NCBI GenBank assembly: GCA_003651045.1
Contig: QMTJ01000005.1
Location: 1 to 21,206, forward strand
DNA length: 21,206 bases
Direction of reading: 5' to 3'
DNA from: Thermoplasmata archaeon
GTDB lineage: Archaea; Thermoplasmatota; E2; DHVEG-1
The notes beneath the pieces were generated by a model. The model worked only from the letters and a program-made list of their open reading frames with translations. It made no database searches and was not told where the DNA came from. Both the position numbers and the translations under genes were made by a program. Below, piece after piece: positions 8,426 to 15,447 of the stretch. Positions within the stretch are counted from its first letter, which is position 1, and each line of letters opens with the position of its first letter.

Positions 8426-9427
8426 ATGATAATATCAAGATCCCCAGTTAGAATCACCCTCGGTGGTGGAGGAACAGACCTCCCCTCCTATTACTCAAAA
8501 TATGGGGGTGCACTCATTGCTGCTGCTATTGATAAATATACTCTTGTAACAGCACATACACGTTTCGATGATAAGATAAAACTTAACTATTCGCAGACTG
8601 AAATTGTAGACACAGTAGATAACATAAAACATAACATTTTCAGAGAAGCATTAAAACTTTTAAACATTAACAAAGGAATAGAACTAACGTCACTCTCCGA
8701 TATACCTAGTAGCTCAGGTCTTGGAACATCTGGTAGTTTCACAATAGCACTACTCAATGCTCTTCACACGTACAAAAAAGATTTTGTATCACAAAGGCAA
8801 CTAGCAGAAGAAGCATGCTACATTGAAATGGATGTCCTTGGAGAACCAATTGGTAAACAAGATCAATACATAAGCGCTTTCGGAGGAATTACATCATTAG
8901 TTTTTGATAAAAAAGGAAATGTAACAGTTGAACCTATCAGGATGACAGAAGAAGCAATTGATGAACTACATAACAACATAATACTTTTCTACACAGGTAT
9001 TCAAAGATCCGCATCAGAAATACTCAAAGAACAAAATGATAAAAGCAGAAAAGATGAAACAAAAACAATAGAAACACTACATGAAATCAAAAAAATCGGC
9101 TTGGAAACAAAAAAAGCCTTTGAAAAAGGAGACATCGATAAACTAGGTGAATACCTTGACCTTCATTGGAATATCAAAAAAACACTCTCTCAGAGTATTT
9201 CAAACTCGTTCATAGATGAATGTTACAATACCGCCAAGAAAAACGGGGCACTCGGTGGAAAAATAATGGGAGCAGGCGGTGGTGGTTTCTTCATGTTTTA
9301 CCATAATGGTAACAACCAAGAAAAAACAGCATTTATCAAAACAATGTCAAAAAAAGGACTTAAACGCATGAAATTTAACTTTGATTTTGAAGGAACAAAA
9401 ATCGTTCTAAACATGAGAAATATCTAA
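8426..9427 (+). CDS. hddA: D-glycero-alpha-D-manno-heptose 7-phosphate kinase (HddA-type GHMP kinase)
   Basis: The 333-residue product is a GHMP-superfamily kinase. It opens with SPVRITLGGGGTDLPSYYS, the N-terminal signature of the heptose/fucose kinase branch. The ATP-binding glycine-serine loop is PSSSGLGTSG (94-103). GKQDQY at 143-148 carries the likely catalytic Asp146, and the C-terminal motif is KIMGAGGGGFFMFY (279-292). Gene neighbours (GmhA-like, GmhB, HddC-type) identify the heptose branch: the reaction would be ATP-dependent phosphorylation of C1 of D-glycero-D-manno-heptose 7-phosphate to the alpha-1,7-bisphosphate on the way to GDP-heptose. The gene starts 13 bases after the epimerase stop. 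Related L-fucokinase-like activities are the main alternative. Confidence 0.9.
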   Translation: MIISRSPVRITLGGGGTDLPSYYSKYGGALIAAAIDKYTLVTAHTRFDDKIKLNYSQTEIVDTVDNIKHNIFREALKLLNINKGIELTSLSDIPSSSGLGTSGSFTIALLNALHTYKKDFVSQRQLAEEACYIEMDVLGEPIGKQDQYISAFGGITSLVFDKKGNVTVEPIRMTEEAIDELHNNIILFYTGIQRSASEILKEQNDKSRKDETKTIETLHEIKKIGLETKKAFEKGDIDKLGEYLDLHWNIKKTLSQSISNSFIDECYNTAKKNGALGGKIMGAGGGGFFMFYHNGNNQEKTAFIKTMSKKGLKRMKFNFDFEGTKIVLNMRNI

Positions 9428-9449
9428 AAAAAATTAAAGAGGATGATTT

Positions 9450-10067
9450 ATGGAAAACAAAAAACAAATTGAACAATACCTAAGTGAGATAAAAAAAATC
9501 TGCGACAACATATCACGTGAAGACATAGACAAGGTTATCGAAATCTTGTTTGACACCTGGAAAAAAGGTAAACAGGTTTTCCTCTGCGGAAACGGTGGAA
9601 GCGCAGGTACAGCTACACATTTCATGTGTGACCTCTTCAAAGTAACAATTGTAAACGGTAAAAAACGTTTCAAAGTCTTCTGCCTAAATGACAACATCCC
9701 ACTGATGACAGCTATTATTAACGATGAAGGCTGGGATAACCTGTTCATTGAACAACTTAAAAACCTTTACCAGGAAGGCGATGTAATAATCTGCCTCAGC
9801 GTACATGGCGGATCAGGCAAGGATAAAGCAGGTGCATGGTCACAAAACCTATTGAAAGCTATGGACTATGTTAAAAAACATGGTGGTAAAACCATTGGTT
9901 TCGCAGGTTTCGATGGAGGCGCTATGAAAAAACTAGCTGATGTCTGTATTGTTGTACCATTTAATGCAACCCCACATGTTGAAGCATTCCACGTAGTACT
10001 TCAACATCTTATTGCCTTCCGGCTTAAAGAAAAAATCATAGAATACAACAACAATGAAGAAGATTAA
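9450..10067 (+). CDS. gmhA: SIS-domain sedoheptulose 7-phosphate isomerase, GmhA-like
   Basis: The 205-residue SIS-domain protein fits phosphoheptose isomerases in size. CGNGGSAGTATHF (46-58) is the phosphate-binding start with His57, and LSVHGGSGKD (117-126) is the second phosphate loop, where classic GmhA usually has an LSTSGNS-type sequence. The C-terminal block PHVEAFHVVLQHLI (175-188) aligns with the helix that supplies metal and catalytic residues in Escherichia coli GmhA, but by my alignment Gln is replaced by Glu178, and the Glu after the first His by Asp61. The expected reaction is sedoheptulose 7-phosphate to D-glycero-D-manno-heptose 7-phosphate. A GAGG precedes the start by eight bases. 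The substitutions make it a divergent member. Confidence 0.85.
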   Translation: MENKKQIEQYLSEIKKICDNISREDIDKVIEILFDTWKKGKQVFLCGNGGSAGTATHFMCDLFKVTIVNGKKRFKVFCLNDNIPLMTAIINDEGWDNLFIEQLKNLYQEGDVIICLSVHGGSGKDKAGAWSQNLLKAMDYVKKHGGKTIGFAGFDGGAMKKLADVCIVVPFNATPHVEAFHVVLQHLIAFRLKEKIIEYNNNEED

Positions 10068-10068
10068 T

Positions 10069-10662
10069 ATGAAAAACAAAGCAGTCTTCCTCGACCGTGA
10101 CGGAGTTATAAACGAGATCATCTACCACCAAGAGATAGGAATCATTGATTCACCCTTCACTGTCGAACAGTTCAAACTTTTACCAAACGTGGGTGAAGCC
10201 ATCAACAAATTTCATGAACTTGGATTCAAAGTAATAATTGTTTCTAACCAGCCAGGTATAGCAAAAAATCATTTTACAATGAAAGTCTTTGAAGAAATTA
10301 GAAATAAGATGAAAAAAGAACTAATGAAAACAAACTCATATGTTGATGCTGAGTACTATTGTTTTCATCACCCAGAAGCTAAACTAAAAGAATACAGAAA
10401 AAAATGTAACTGCCGTAAACCCAAACCAGGTATGCTTCTAAAAGCAGCTGAGGAACATGATATTGACTTAATAAATAGTTGGATGATAGGCGACGGTTTA
10501 ACAGATATACAAGCAGGAACAAATGCTGGTTGTAAAACCATTCTTATCGGCCGTATGAAATGCGACCTCTGCCATATTATGGAAGATATAGGCGTTAAAC
10601 CAGAGTTTATAACGCCAAATCTATATAAAGCGTCTTTAATTATCGAAAAGGAAGTGAGATAA
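10069..10662 (+). CDS. gmhB: D-glycero-D-manno-heptose 1,7-bisphosphate 7-phosphatase (HAD)
   Basis: With the ATG at 10069 the product is 197 residues, beginning MKNKAVFLDRDGVIN, close to the usual GmhB start and one base after the gmhA stop. An ATG at 10054 would add five residues and overlap gmhA. HAD motif I is DRD (nucleophile and acid/base Asp), motif II is the VSNQPGIA block, and motif IV is GDGLTD. A Cys-x-His ... Cys-x-Cys cluster (CFHH and later CNCRKPKPG) matches the zinc loop typical of GmhB. The enzyme removes the 7-phosphate of heptose 1,7-bisphosphate, leaving heptose 1-phosphate for nucleotidyl transfer. Its position after the kinase and isomerase genes agrees. Confidence 0.9.
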   Translation: MKNKAVFLDRDGVINEIIYHQEIGIIDSPFTVEQFKLLPNVGEAINKFHELGFKVIIVSNQPGIAKNHFTMKVFEEIRNKMKKELMKTNSYVDAEYYCFHHPEAKLKEYRKKCNCRKPKPGMLLKAAEEHDIDLINSWMIGDGLTDIQAGTNAGCKTILIGRMKCDLCHIMEDIGVKPEFITPNLYKASLIIEKEVR

Positions 10663-10664
10663 GT

Positions 10665-11336
10665 ATGACAGAAATATTTCTTGACACTGCAAATATTGAC
10701 CATATAAAAGAAATACTTGAATGGGGTGTAATACGCGGGGTTACAACCAATCAAAAAATATTTCTCAAAGAAAAAGGCTGTAACTTCGAAGAACAATCAA
10801 AAACTATTCTTAAACTAGTAGAACCATACCCCGTTAGCCTTGAAGGACCCAACAACCTTGATGAACTCCTAAAAACAGCACGAGAATACAACACATGGGG
10901 AGAAAACGTTGTAATCAAGGTACCAATGCTACCAGATGGAAACGGGTTAAAAGCAGTAAAAATACTTGAATCAGAAGGCATAAAAACAAATGTCACCGCT
11001 ATGATGAGTGTAAACCAGGCATTCCTCGCAATCACAGCAGGTGCAAGCTACGCCAGCTTGTTCTTCAACAGAATCAGAGACTCCGGCGACAACCCAGTTG
11101 AAGTAGTGAAACAATCACGATCTATTATAGATGAAGGAGGTTATAAAACAAAATTAATCGTTGGAAGCATACGGAAACCAGAAGACGTAGTAGAAATAGT
11201 CTCAGCAAACCCACACATCATTACAATACCCTACAAAATACTTAAACAGATGCCATATCATGAGCGTACAGTATCAACACTTGAAGAATTCGACAGAGCA
11301 TGGATAGAATTCAAAAAAGCAGAAAAGAAACAATAA
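10665..11336 (+). CDS. Transaldolase of the small TalC/FSA type
   Basis: The 223-residue size is that of single-domain transaldolase/fructose 6-phosphate aldolase. The Schiff-base lysine is Lys85 in VVIKVPM, the same number as in E. coli FSA, with Asp7 in FLDTAN and Thr28-Asn29 in VTTNQ. The usual TTNPS motif is changed to TTNQK, NVTLxxS to NVTAMMS, and the later GAxYVSPFVGR block to GASYASLFFNR (Arg136 kept). It is therefore a divergent subgroup. Inside a heptose operon the likely job is to form sedoheptulose 7-phosphate from fructose 6-phosphate and erythrose 4-phosphate; that is inference. A GTGA lies seven bases before the ATG, two bases after the gmhB stop. Confidence 0.88.
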   Translation: MTEIFLDTANIDHIKEILEWGVIRGVTTNQKIFLKEKGCNFEEQSKTILKLVEPYPVSLEGPNNLDELLKTAREYNTWGENVVIKVPMLPDGNGLKAVKILESEGIKTNVTAMMSVNQAFLAITAGASYASLFFNRIRDSGDNPVEVVKQSRSIIDEGGYKTKLIVGSIRKPEDVVEIVSANPHIITIPYKILKQMPYHERTVSTLEEFDRAWIEFKKAEKKQ

Positions 11337-11373
11337 AAAAAACAACCTTTTAAAAAAATTTTTTGATGACACT

Positions 11374-12066
11374 ATGCAAATGGTAATACTCTGCGGAGGA
11401 CTCGCAACAAGACTAGGAAACCTAGCCAAGAATACTCCCAAATCCATGATAAAAATAGATGGTAAACCATTTCTATGGTACCAGATAGAAAACCTAAAAA
11501 AACAAGGTATCAAAAACCTCATCTTATGCGTAGGGCATCTCTCAGAAAAAATAATAGAATACTTCGGAGACGGAACAAAACACGATATAAACATAACATA
11601 CAGCCATGATGGAGATAAACCATTAGGACCAATAGGAGCACTAAAAAAAGCAGAACCACTACTCCAAGATGTTTTTTTCATCATGTACGGCGACTCATAC
11701 CTCACAGTCGACTACCTCAAGGTCTATGATTTTTTTAAAAAACATGACAGACTAGGATGCATGGTGGTATATAAAAACAATGATAAATACGATAAAAGCA
11801 ACCTTATAGTAAAAAACAACATGGTAGTTGAATACAGTAAAGAAAAACAGTCTAGAGACATGATCTATATAGACTACGGCACCAGTATCCTCAGAAAAAA
11901 AAGCCTAGAAATAATACCACCCAATACATTCTACACAACAGGAGAGTTTTTCTCAAACCTGATAAAACAAAAACAGCTTTTAGCATACGAGGTAAAGAAG
12001 AGATTCTACCATATTGGAAACCCAGAAGCACTCAGAGAATTCAAAGAATACATAAAATCTCAATGA
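11374..12066 (+). CDS. hddC: Heptose 1-phosphate nucleotidyltransferase (HddC-type)
   Basis: The 230-residue product is a sugar-phosphate nucleotidyltransferase. It begins MQMVILCGGLATRLG, the G-rich nucleotide-binding loop, followed by TPKSMIKIDGKP with Lys23 as the phosphate-binding lysine. PLGPIGALKKAEPLL (83-97) is the base/sugar-binding block and MYGDSYL near 104-110 carries the metal-binding Asp107. Size and sequence suit HddC, which makes GDP-D-glycero-alpha-D-manno-heptose from GTP and heptose 1-phosphate. Because the kinase is of the HddA type and not the bifunctional HldE, GDP rather than ADP activation is expected. Base specificity cannot be read with certainty. A second in-frame ATG at 11380 is possible. 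Confidence 0.88.
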   Translation: MQMVILCGGLATRLGNLAKNTPKSMIKIDGKPFLWYQIENLKKQGIKNLILCVGHLSEKIIEYFGDGTKHDINITYSHDGDKPLGPIGALKKAEPLLQDVFFIMYGDSYLTVDYLKVYDFFKKHDRLGCMVVYKNNDKYDKSNLIVKNNMVVEYSKEKQSRDMIYIDYGTSILRKKSLEIIPPNTFYTTGEFFSNLIKQKQLLAYEVKKRFYHIGNPEALREFKEYIKSQ

Positions 12067-12103
12067 AAATATTGATAAACTGGTTTGTATATTGCTCAGA
12101 CCC

Positions 12104-12565
12104 ATGAAACTTCTAGCTAAACACTATATCATCGAAGACTCAAAGATAGGAGAAAACACTGTTATCCTCGACTACTGCAACATTTTTGGATGTAAAATAG
12201 GCGACCATTGTAAAATCGGTGCATTTGTAGAAATACAAAGAAATGTAACAATAGGAAACAAATGCGCAATAGAACCCTACGCGTTCATACCCTCAGGAGT
12301 AACAATAGAAGATGAAGTCTTTATAGGACCACATGTCTGCTTCATAAACGATAAAAAACCACGCGCGGTAAACCCCGGTTGGAAGGTTATACCAACAACA
12401 GTGAAAAAAGGTGCATCAATAGGTGCAAACTCCACAATACTCTGCGGCGTCACTATCGGTGAAAAAGCAATGATCGCTGCAGGATCAGTAGTGACAAAAG
12501 ATGTACCACCTAATACACTTGTATCCGGCAACCCCGCGAAGATAGTTAAAAAAATAGATTGGTGA
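12104..12565 (+). CDS. Hexapeptide-repeat sugar N-acetyltransferase (WbpD/FdtC-like)
   Basis: The 153-residue protein is a left-handed beta-helix acyltransferase: imperfect hexapeptide repeats of the (I/V)-G-x-x-x-x type run through most of it (KIGENTVI, KIGDHCKI, TIGNKCAI and later SIGANSTI, TIGEKAMI), ending in AAGSVVTKDVPPNTLVSGNPAKIV. GPHVCFINDKKPRAVN (75-90) matches the active-site segment of WbpD/FdtC-type enzymes that acetylate a 3-amino nucleotide sugar. The donor would be acetyl-CoA. The ATG at 12104 is preferred over a TTG at 12092, because the protein family begins at about this point. The aminotransferase and dehydrogenase next door complete a likely three-step route. Confidence 0.88.
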   Translation: MKLLAKHYIIEDSKIGENTVILDYCNIFGCKIGDHCKIGAFVEIQRNVTIGNKCAIEPYAFIPSGVTIEDEVFIGPHVCFINDKKPRAVNPGWKVIPTTVKKGASIGANSTILCGVTIGEKAMIAAGSVVTKDVPPNTLVSGNPAKIVKKIDW

Positions 12566-12573
12566 AAAAAAAC

Positions 12574-13677
12574 ATGGAAGATGAGGTTATACCACCTGCA
12601 AAACCTATTTTTAATAAGGAAATGGAAGAAGCAGCAATACACGCACTTCGTAATGAACACTTTATCCTTGGTGAAAGCGTACATAAATTCGAAGAAGAAT
12701 TCGCGAGATACATTGGAACAAAACATGCTGTATCTGTCAGCTCAGGGACAAACGCACTGCATCTAGCACTATTAGCAGCAGATCTTAAACCAGATGATGA
12801 AGTAATAACCTCCGCTAGTAGCTATATCGCTACATCAAATAGTATACTACATGCAAATGGTAAACCAGTTTTCTGTGACATCAACAATGAATACCTCCTA
12901 GACCCAAGAGAGATACCAAAAAAAATAACCAAAAAAACCCAGGGTATAATGCCTGTACATTTGTATGGGCATCCATGTGACATGGATGAAATAAACGATA
13001 TAGCTGAGGAACATGACTTGTTTGTTATCGAAGACTGCGCTCAGTCACATGGAGCAGTTTATAAAAACAAGATGACAGGAACATACGGACTTATGGGATG
13101 TTTCAGCTTTTACTCCACCAAAAACATGACAGTCTGCGGAGATGGAGGCATGGTCACCACCAATAACGAGGAACTCGCATGGAAAATAAAACTACTACGT
13201 AACCATGGACAACATCCAAAAGATGTACACACCATCATTGGTTACACTGCCCGTCTTAACACAGTAAACGCAGCAATAGGAAGAGTACAACTCAAGTATC
13301 TACCAAAATGGATCGAAGAACGCAGAGAAATTGCTGAAAAATACTACAAACTACTAAAAGACGTGGAAGAAATAACACTCCCACCACGGGATACAAATAC
13401 TAAGAAACCATCATACCATCTATTCGAGATTAAAGCACAAAGAAGAGATGAACTACTCAAGTATCTCAGAGAAAACAACATCATCTGTTTAATACATTAC
13501 CCGACACCCATCCCTTATCAACCAATCTATAAACAACTATTTGACTACAAAGAAGGAATGTTTCCAGAAAGCGAAAAACTATCAAAACAAGCTATGGATC
13601 TACCAATATTCCCAGGGCTCAGAGAAGATCAAATAAAATACATATCGGAAAAAATACATGAATTCTATAACAGGTGA
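12574..13677 (+). CDS. DegT/DnrJ/EryC1 sugar aminotransferase
   Basis: The 367-residue PLP enzyme belongs to the DegT/DnrJ/EryC1/WbpE family. SSGTNALHLALLAA forms the cofactor phosphate loop and VIEDCAQSHGA includes Asp154 and Gln157, which hold PLP. FSFYSTKNMTVCGDGGMV has Lys183 as the Schiff-base lysine, and HYPTPIPYQP is the C-terminal family block. It would transfer an amino group, usually from glutamate, to a keto nucleotide sugar. I chose the ATG at 12574 over upstream TTG/GTG codons because GGTGA (12561-12565) lies eight bases before it and overlaps the stop of the acetyltransferase. With a Gfo/Idh dehydrogenase next, a WbpE-like step at C3 is the most economical reading. Confidence 0.92.
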   Translation: MEDEVIPPAKPIFNKEMEEAAIHALRNEHFILGESVHKFEEEFARYIGTKHAVSVSSGTNALHLALLAADLKPDDEVITSASSYIATSNSILHANGKPVFCDINNEYLLDPREIPKKITKKTQGIMPVHLYGHPCDMDEINDIAEEHDLFVIEDCAQSHGAVYKNKMTGTYGLMGCFSFYSTKNMTVCGDGGMVTTNNEELAWKIKLLRNHGQHPKDVHTIIGYTARLNTVNAAIGRVQLKYLPKWIEERREIAEKYYKLLKDVEEITLPPRDTNTKKPSYHLFEIKAQRRDELLKYLRENNIICLIHYPTPIPYQPIYKQLFDYKEGMFPESEKLSKQAMDLPIFPGLREDQIKYISEKIHEFYNR

Positions 13678-13684
13678 AAACACT

Positions 13685-14632
13685 TTGAAAATAGGAGTTA
13701 TAGGAGCCGGACGTTGGGGTAAAAAACATATCGATGAATATTCTAAAATGAAAAACGTAGAACTCACATGGGTTTCAGATCTCAACGAAGATACTCTCAG
13801 AGACGTTCAAAAACAATACCATATCCCAAATGTTTCAACAGATTACAACAACGTACTTTCATCAGATATCAAAGCTGTAAGTATTTGTACAAGCAATAGA
13901 ACACATTACGAAATAGCAAAAGCCGCATTGGAAGCAGGAAAACATGTACTAGTTGAAAAACCATTAACAGAGAAAACAAGTGATGCATACAAACTAGTCG
14001 ACATCGCAAAAGAAAACAAAAAAATACTTGCTGTTGGCCATATCTTCAGATACAACAATGCTATAAACCATGTTAAAAAACTAGTTGAAAACAAGTTCTT
14101 CGGAGAACTATACTATCTTAGACTACAATGGACGATACAATGGATGCCCACATTATATCCTGATAAACAACTTGACATAATAGTAGACATGATGCCGCAT
14201 CTATATGACATAATGAACTACCTCACAGGACTCTGGCCAGAAAAAATCACATGCTTCGCAAAAGCATATATGAAAAAAGACCTTGAAGACACCGCATATA
14301 TCATCTGTGAACTCCCCAACAACATTATAACCCATTCCGAGATAAGCTGGACACTACCAGAAAAAACTAGGGAAGTAGACATAGTAGGAAGCAAAGCCTG
14401 CGCAAAAATACAAGCAGTAACACAAGAGATAACAGTTTTTGAAAAGAGTAACAAGGGTAAACAACTTAACATTAAACCTAATAACACCCTCGGTGATGAA
14501 CTTAAACATTTCATTAACGCTGTCGAGAAAAAATCTATCATTCCAAACGATGGAATAATTGGTGCAAAAACAGTAGAACTAGTAGAAGCTACCAAAAAAT
14601 CACTTGAATTAAATAAAACCATAATTGTTTAG
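13685..14632 (+). CDS. Gfo/Idh/MocA family sugar dehydrogenase (WbpB-like)
   Basis: The product is an NAD(P)-dependent Gfo/Idh/MocA oxidoreductase. The Rossmann motif is GAGRWG at residues 7-12, EKPL at 91-94 carries the conserved Lys, and VGHIFRYN and DMMPHLYDIM (Asp168, His172) are the substrate-side motifs. I propose TTG at 13685 as start: it gives MKIGVIGAG and 315 residues, close to WbpB, and GGTGA at 13673-13677 lies seven bases upstream over the aminotransferase stop. The alternative ATG at 13658 overlaps that gene by 20 bases and adds nine poorly conserved residues. A WbpB-like role, oxidising C3 of a UDP-N-acetylhexosaminuronate before transamination, is inferred from the three-gene set. 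Enzymes making the uronate are not in the window. Confidence 0.88.
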   Translation: MKIGVIGAGRWGKKHIDEYSKMKNVELTWVSDLNEDTLRDVQKQYHIPNVSTDYNNVLSSDIKAVSICTSNRTHYEIAKAALEAGKHVLVEKPLTEKTSDAYKLVDIAKENKKILAVGHIFRYNNAINHVKKLVENKFFGELYYLRLQWTIQWMPTLYPDKQLDIIVDMMPHLYDIMNYLTGLWPEKITCFAKAYMKKDLEDTAYIICELPNNIITHSEISWTLPEKTREVDIVGSKACAKIQAVTQEITVFEKSNKGKQLNIKPNNTLGDELKHFINAVEKKSIIPNDGIIGAKTVELVEATKKSLELNKTIIV

Positions 14633-14731
14633 AAAAGCATTCATATCCCAAAATCTTCTCTAAAACCTTCTATCTATTTTTAAGATTGCAAAAACGTCAC
14701 TTTCAAATATGAGATGCATTATTTAATATAT

Positions 14732-14749
14732 TCTAGGTAATCTAGGTAA
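14732..14749 (+). repeat. Tandem 9-bp repeat before mntA
   Basis: TCTAGGTAA occurs twice head to tail (14732-14740 and 14741-14749), ending six bases before the ATG of the antitoxin gene. Toxin-antitoxin operons are often self-regulated through repeats at the promoter, so it may be an operator; each copy also holds an AGGT with weak Shine-Dalgarno character. Chance duplication in AT-rich DNA is possible. Confidence 0.45.
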
Positions 14750-14755
14750 TTAGAA

Positions 14756-15052
14756 ATGTTAAATAGAGAAGAAATATTAGAACTCCTGCATGAAAACAGG
14801 AAAGAAATTAAGAGATATGGTGTAAAAAAAATTGGTTTATTTGGTTCATTTATCAGAAATCAACAGAAAAAAGATAGCGATATCGATATTTTAGTAGAAT
14901 TTAAAAAAGGTAAAAAAACTTTTGATAATTACATGGATCTTAAATTTTTCTTGGAAGATCTTTTCAATCACGATGTAGATCTCGTAATCAAAGATGCTAT
15001 ACGTTTAGAATTAAAAACAAAGATTCTTAGAAGTGTAAGATATGCAACGTGA
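14756..15052 (+). CDS. mntA: MntA-type nucleotidyltransferase antitoxin
   Basis: The 98-residue protein is a minimal nucleotidyltransferase of the MNT family. GLFGSFIRNQQKKDSDIDILVEF includes the nucleotide-binding Gly30-Ser31 and the metal-binding Asp42-x-Asp44, the GSx10DxD signature; a further Asp near residue 75 (HDVDLVI) completes the triad. In characterised MntA/HepT pairs the antitoxin silences the HEPN RNase by transferring AMP to a tyrosine in its active-site motif. The motif residues here are intact, so the enzyme should be active if translated. The gene overlaps the downstream hepT frame by 11 bases. The module sits between two parts of the glycan locus. Confidence 0.9.
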   Translation: MLNREEILELLHENRKEIKRYGVKKIGLFGSFIRNQQKKDSDIDILVEFKKGKKTFDNYMDLKFFLEDLFNHDVDLVIKDAIRLELKTKILRSVRYAT

Positions 15053-15384
15053 TTATAAAACCTATTTAAAAGATATTATTGAAGCAATCAACAGAATTGA
15101 AACCTATACAAAAAATTTAGATTTCGATGAATTTTCAGATAAGAGCCTATATCAAGATGCAATAGTTAGAAATCTTGAAATAATTGGTGAAGCTGTCAAA
15201 AATATTCCAAATGATTTAAGGAAAAAAATATCCAAATGTTGAATGGAGGAAAATAGCAGGTCTTAGAGACATACTTGCCCATAGTTATTTTGGTATCGAT
15301 ATCGAAATTGTTTGGGATGTGGTACAAAATAAAATCCCTGAATTAAAAGAACAAATCAACCTAATTTTATCAAAAAAACAGTAA
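15042..15384 (+). pseudogene. hepT: HepT-type HEPN RNase toxin, frameshifted at an A7 tract
   Basis: The frame begins MQRDYKTYLKDIIEAINRIE, a normal HepT start, and reads to a stop at 15240-15242 after 66 residues. The missing C-terminal half follows at once in another frame: PNVEWRKIAGLRDIL, then AHSYFGIDIEIVWDVV, to a TAA at 15382-15384. Skipping one A in the seven-A run at 15222-15228 joins them as a protein of about 113 residues, normal for the family. The HEPN catalytic motif RDILAHSY (R-x4-H-x-Y) lies entirely beyond the break, so the short product lacks the active site. Causes could be a true mutation, an assembly error in the homopolymer, or slippage that restores the frame. Confidence 0.85.
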
Positions 15385-15447
15385 ATAGTTTTTTTCTATA
15401 AATTTTTATAAACATATAGGATATCTCACAAGTGTGTTAATTTTACC

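Noticed and set aside
11337..11373. A/T palindrome-like stretch after the transaldolase (CCTTTTAAAAAAATTTTTT) as a terminator
   Set aside because: The stem is only A-T pairs and hddC follows in the same pathway; read-through within one operon is more likely.
11274..11705. 143-codon minus-strand frame over the transaldolase/hddC junction
   Set aside because: Antisense shadow of two clearly identified genes; no motif or start signal.
12277..12726. 149-codon minus-strand frame over the acetyltransferase/aminotransferase junction
   Set aside because: Antisense shadow; both plus-strand genes have strong family motifs across this span.
12574..13677. Reading the aminotransferase as a 2-aminoethylphosphonate transaminase for the phosphonate cassette
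   Set aside because: Its motifs are those of the DegT/DnrJ/EryC1 sugar aminotransferases, and it sits with sugar genes 3.7 kb from pepM.
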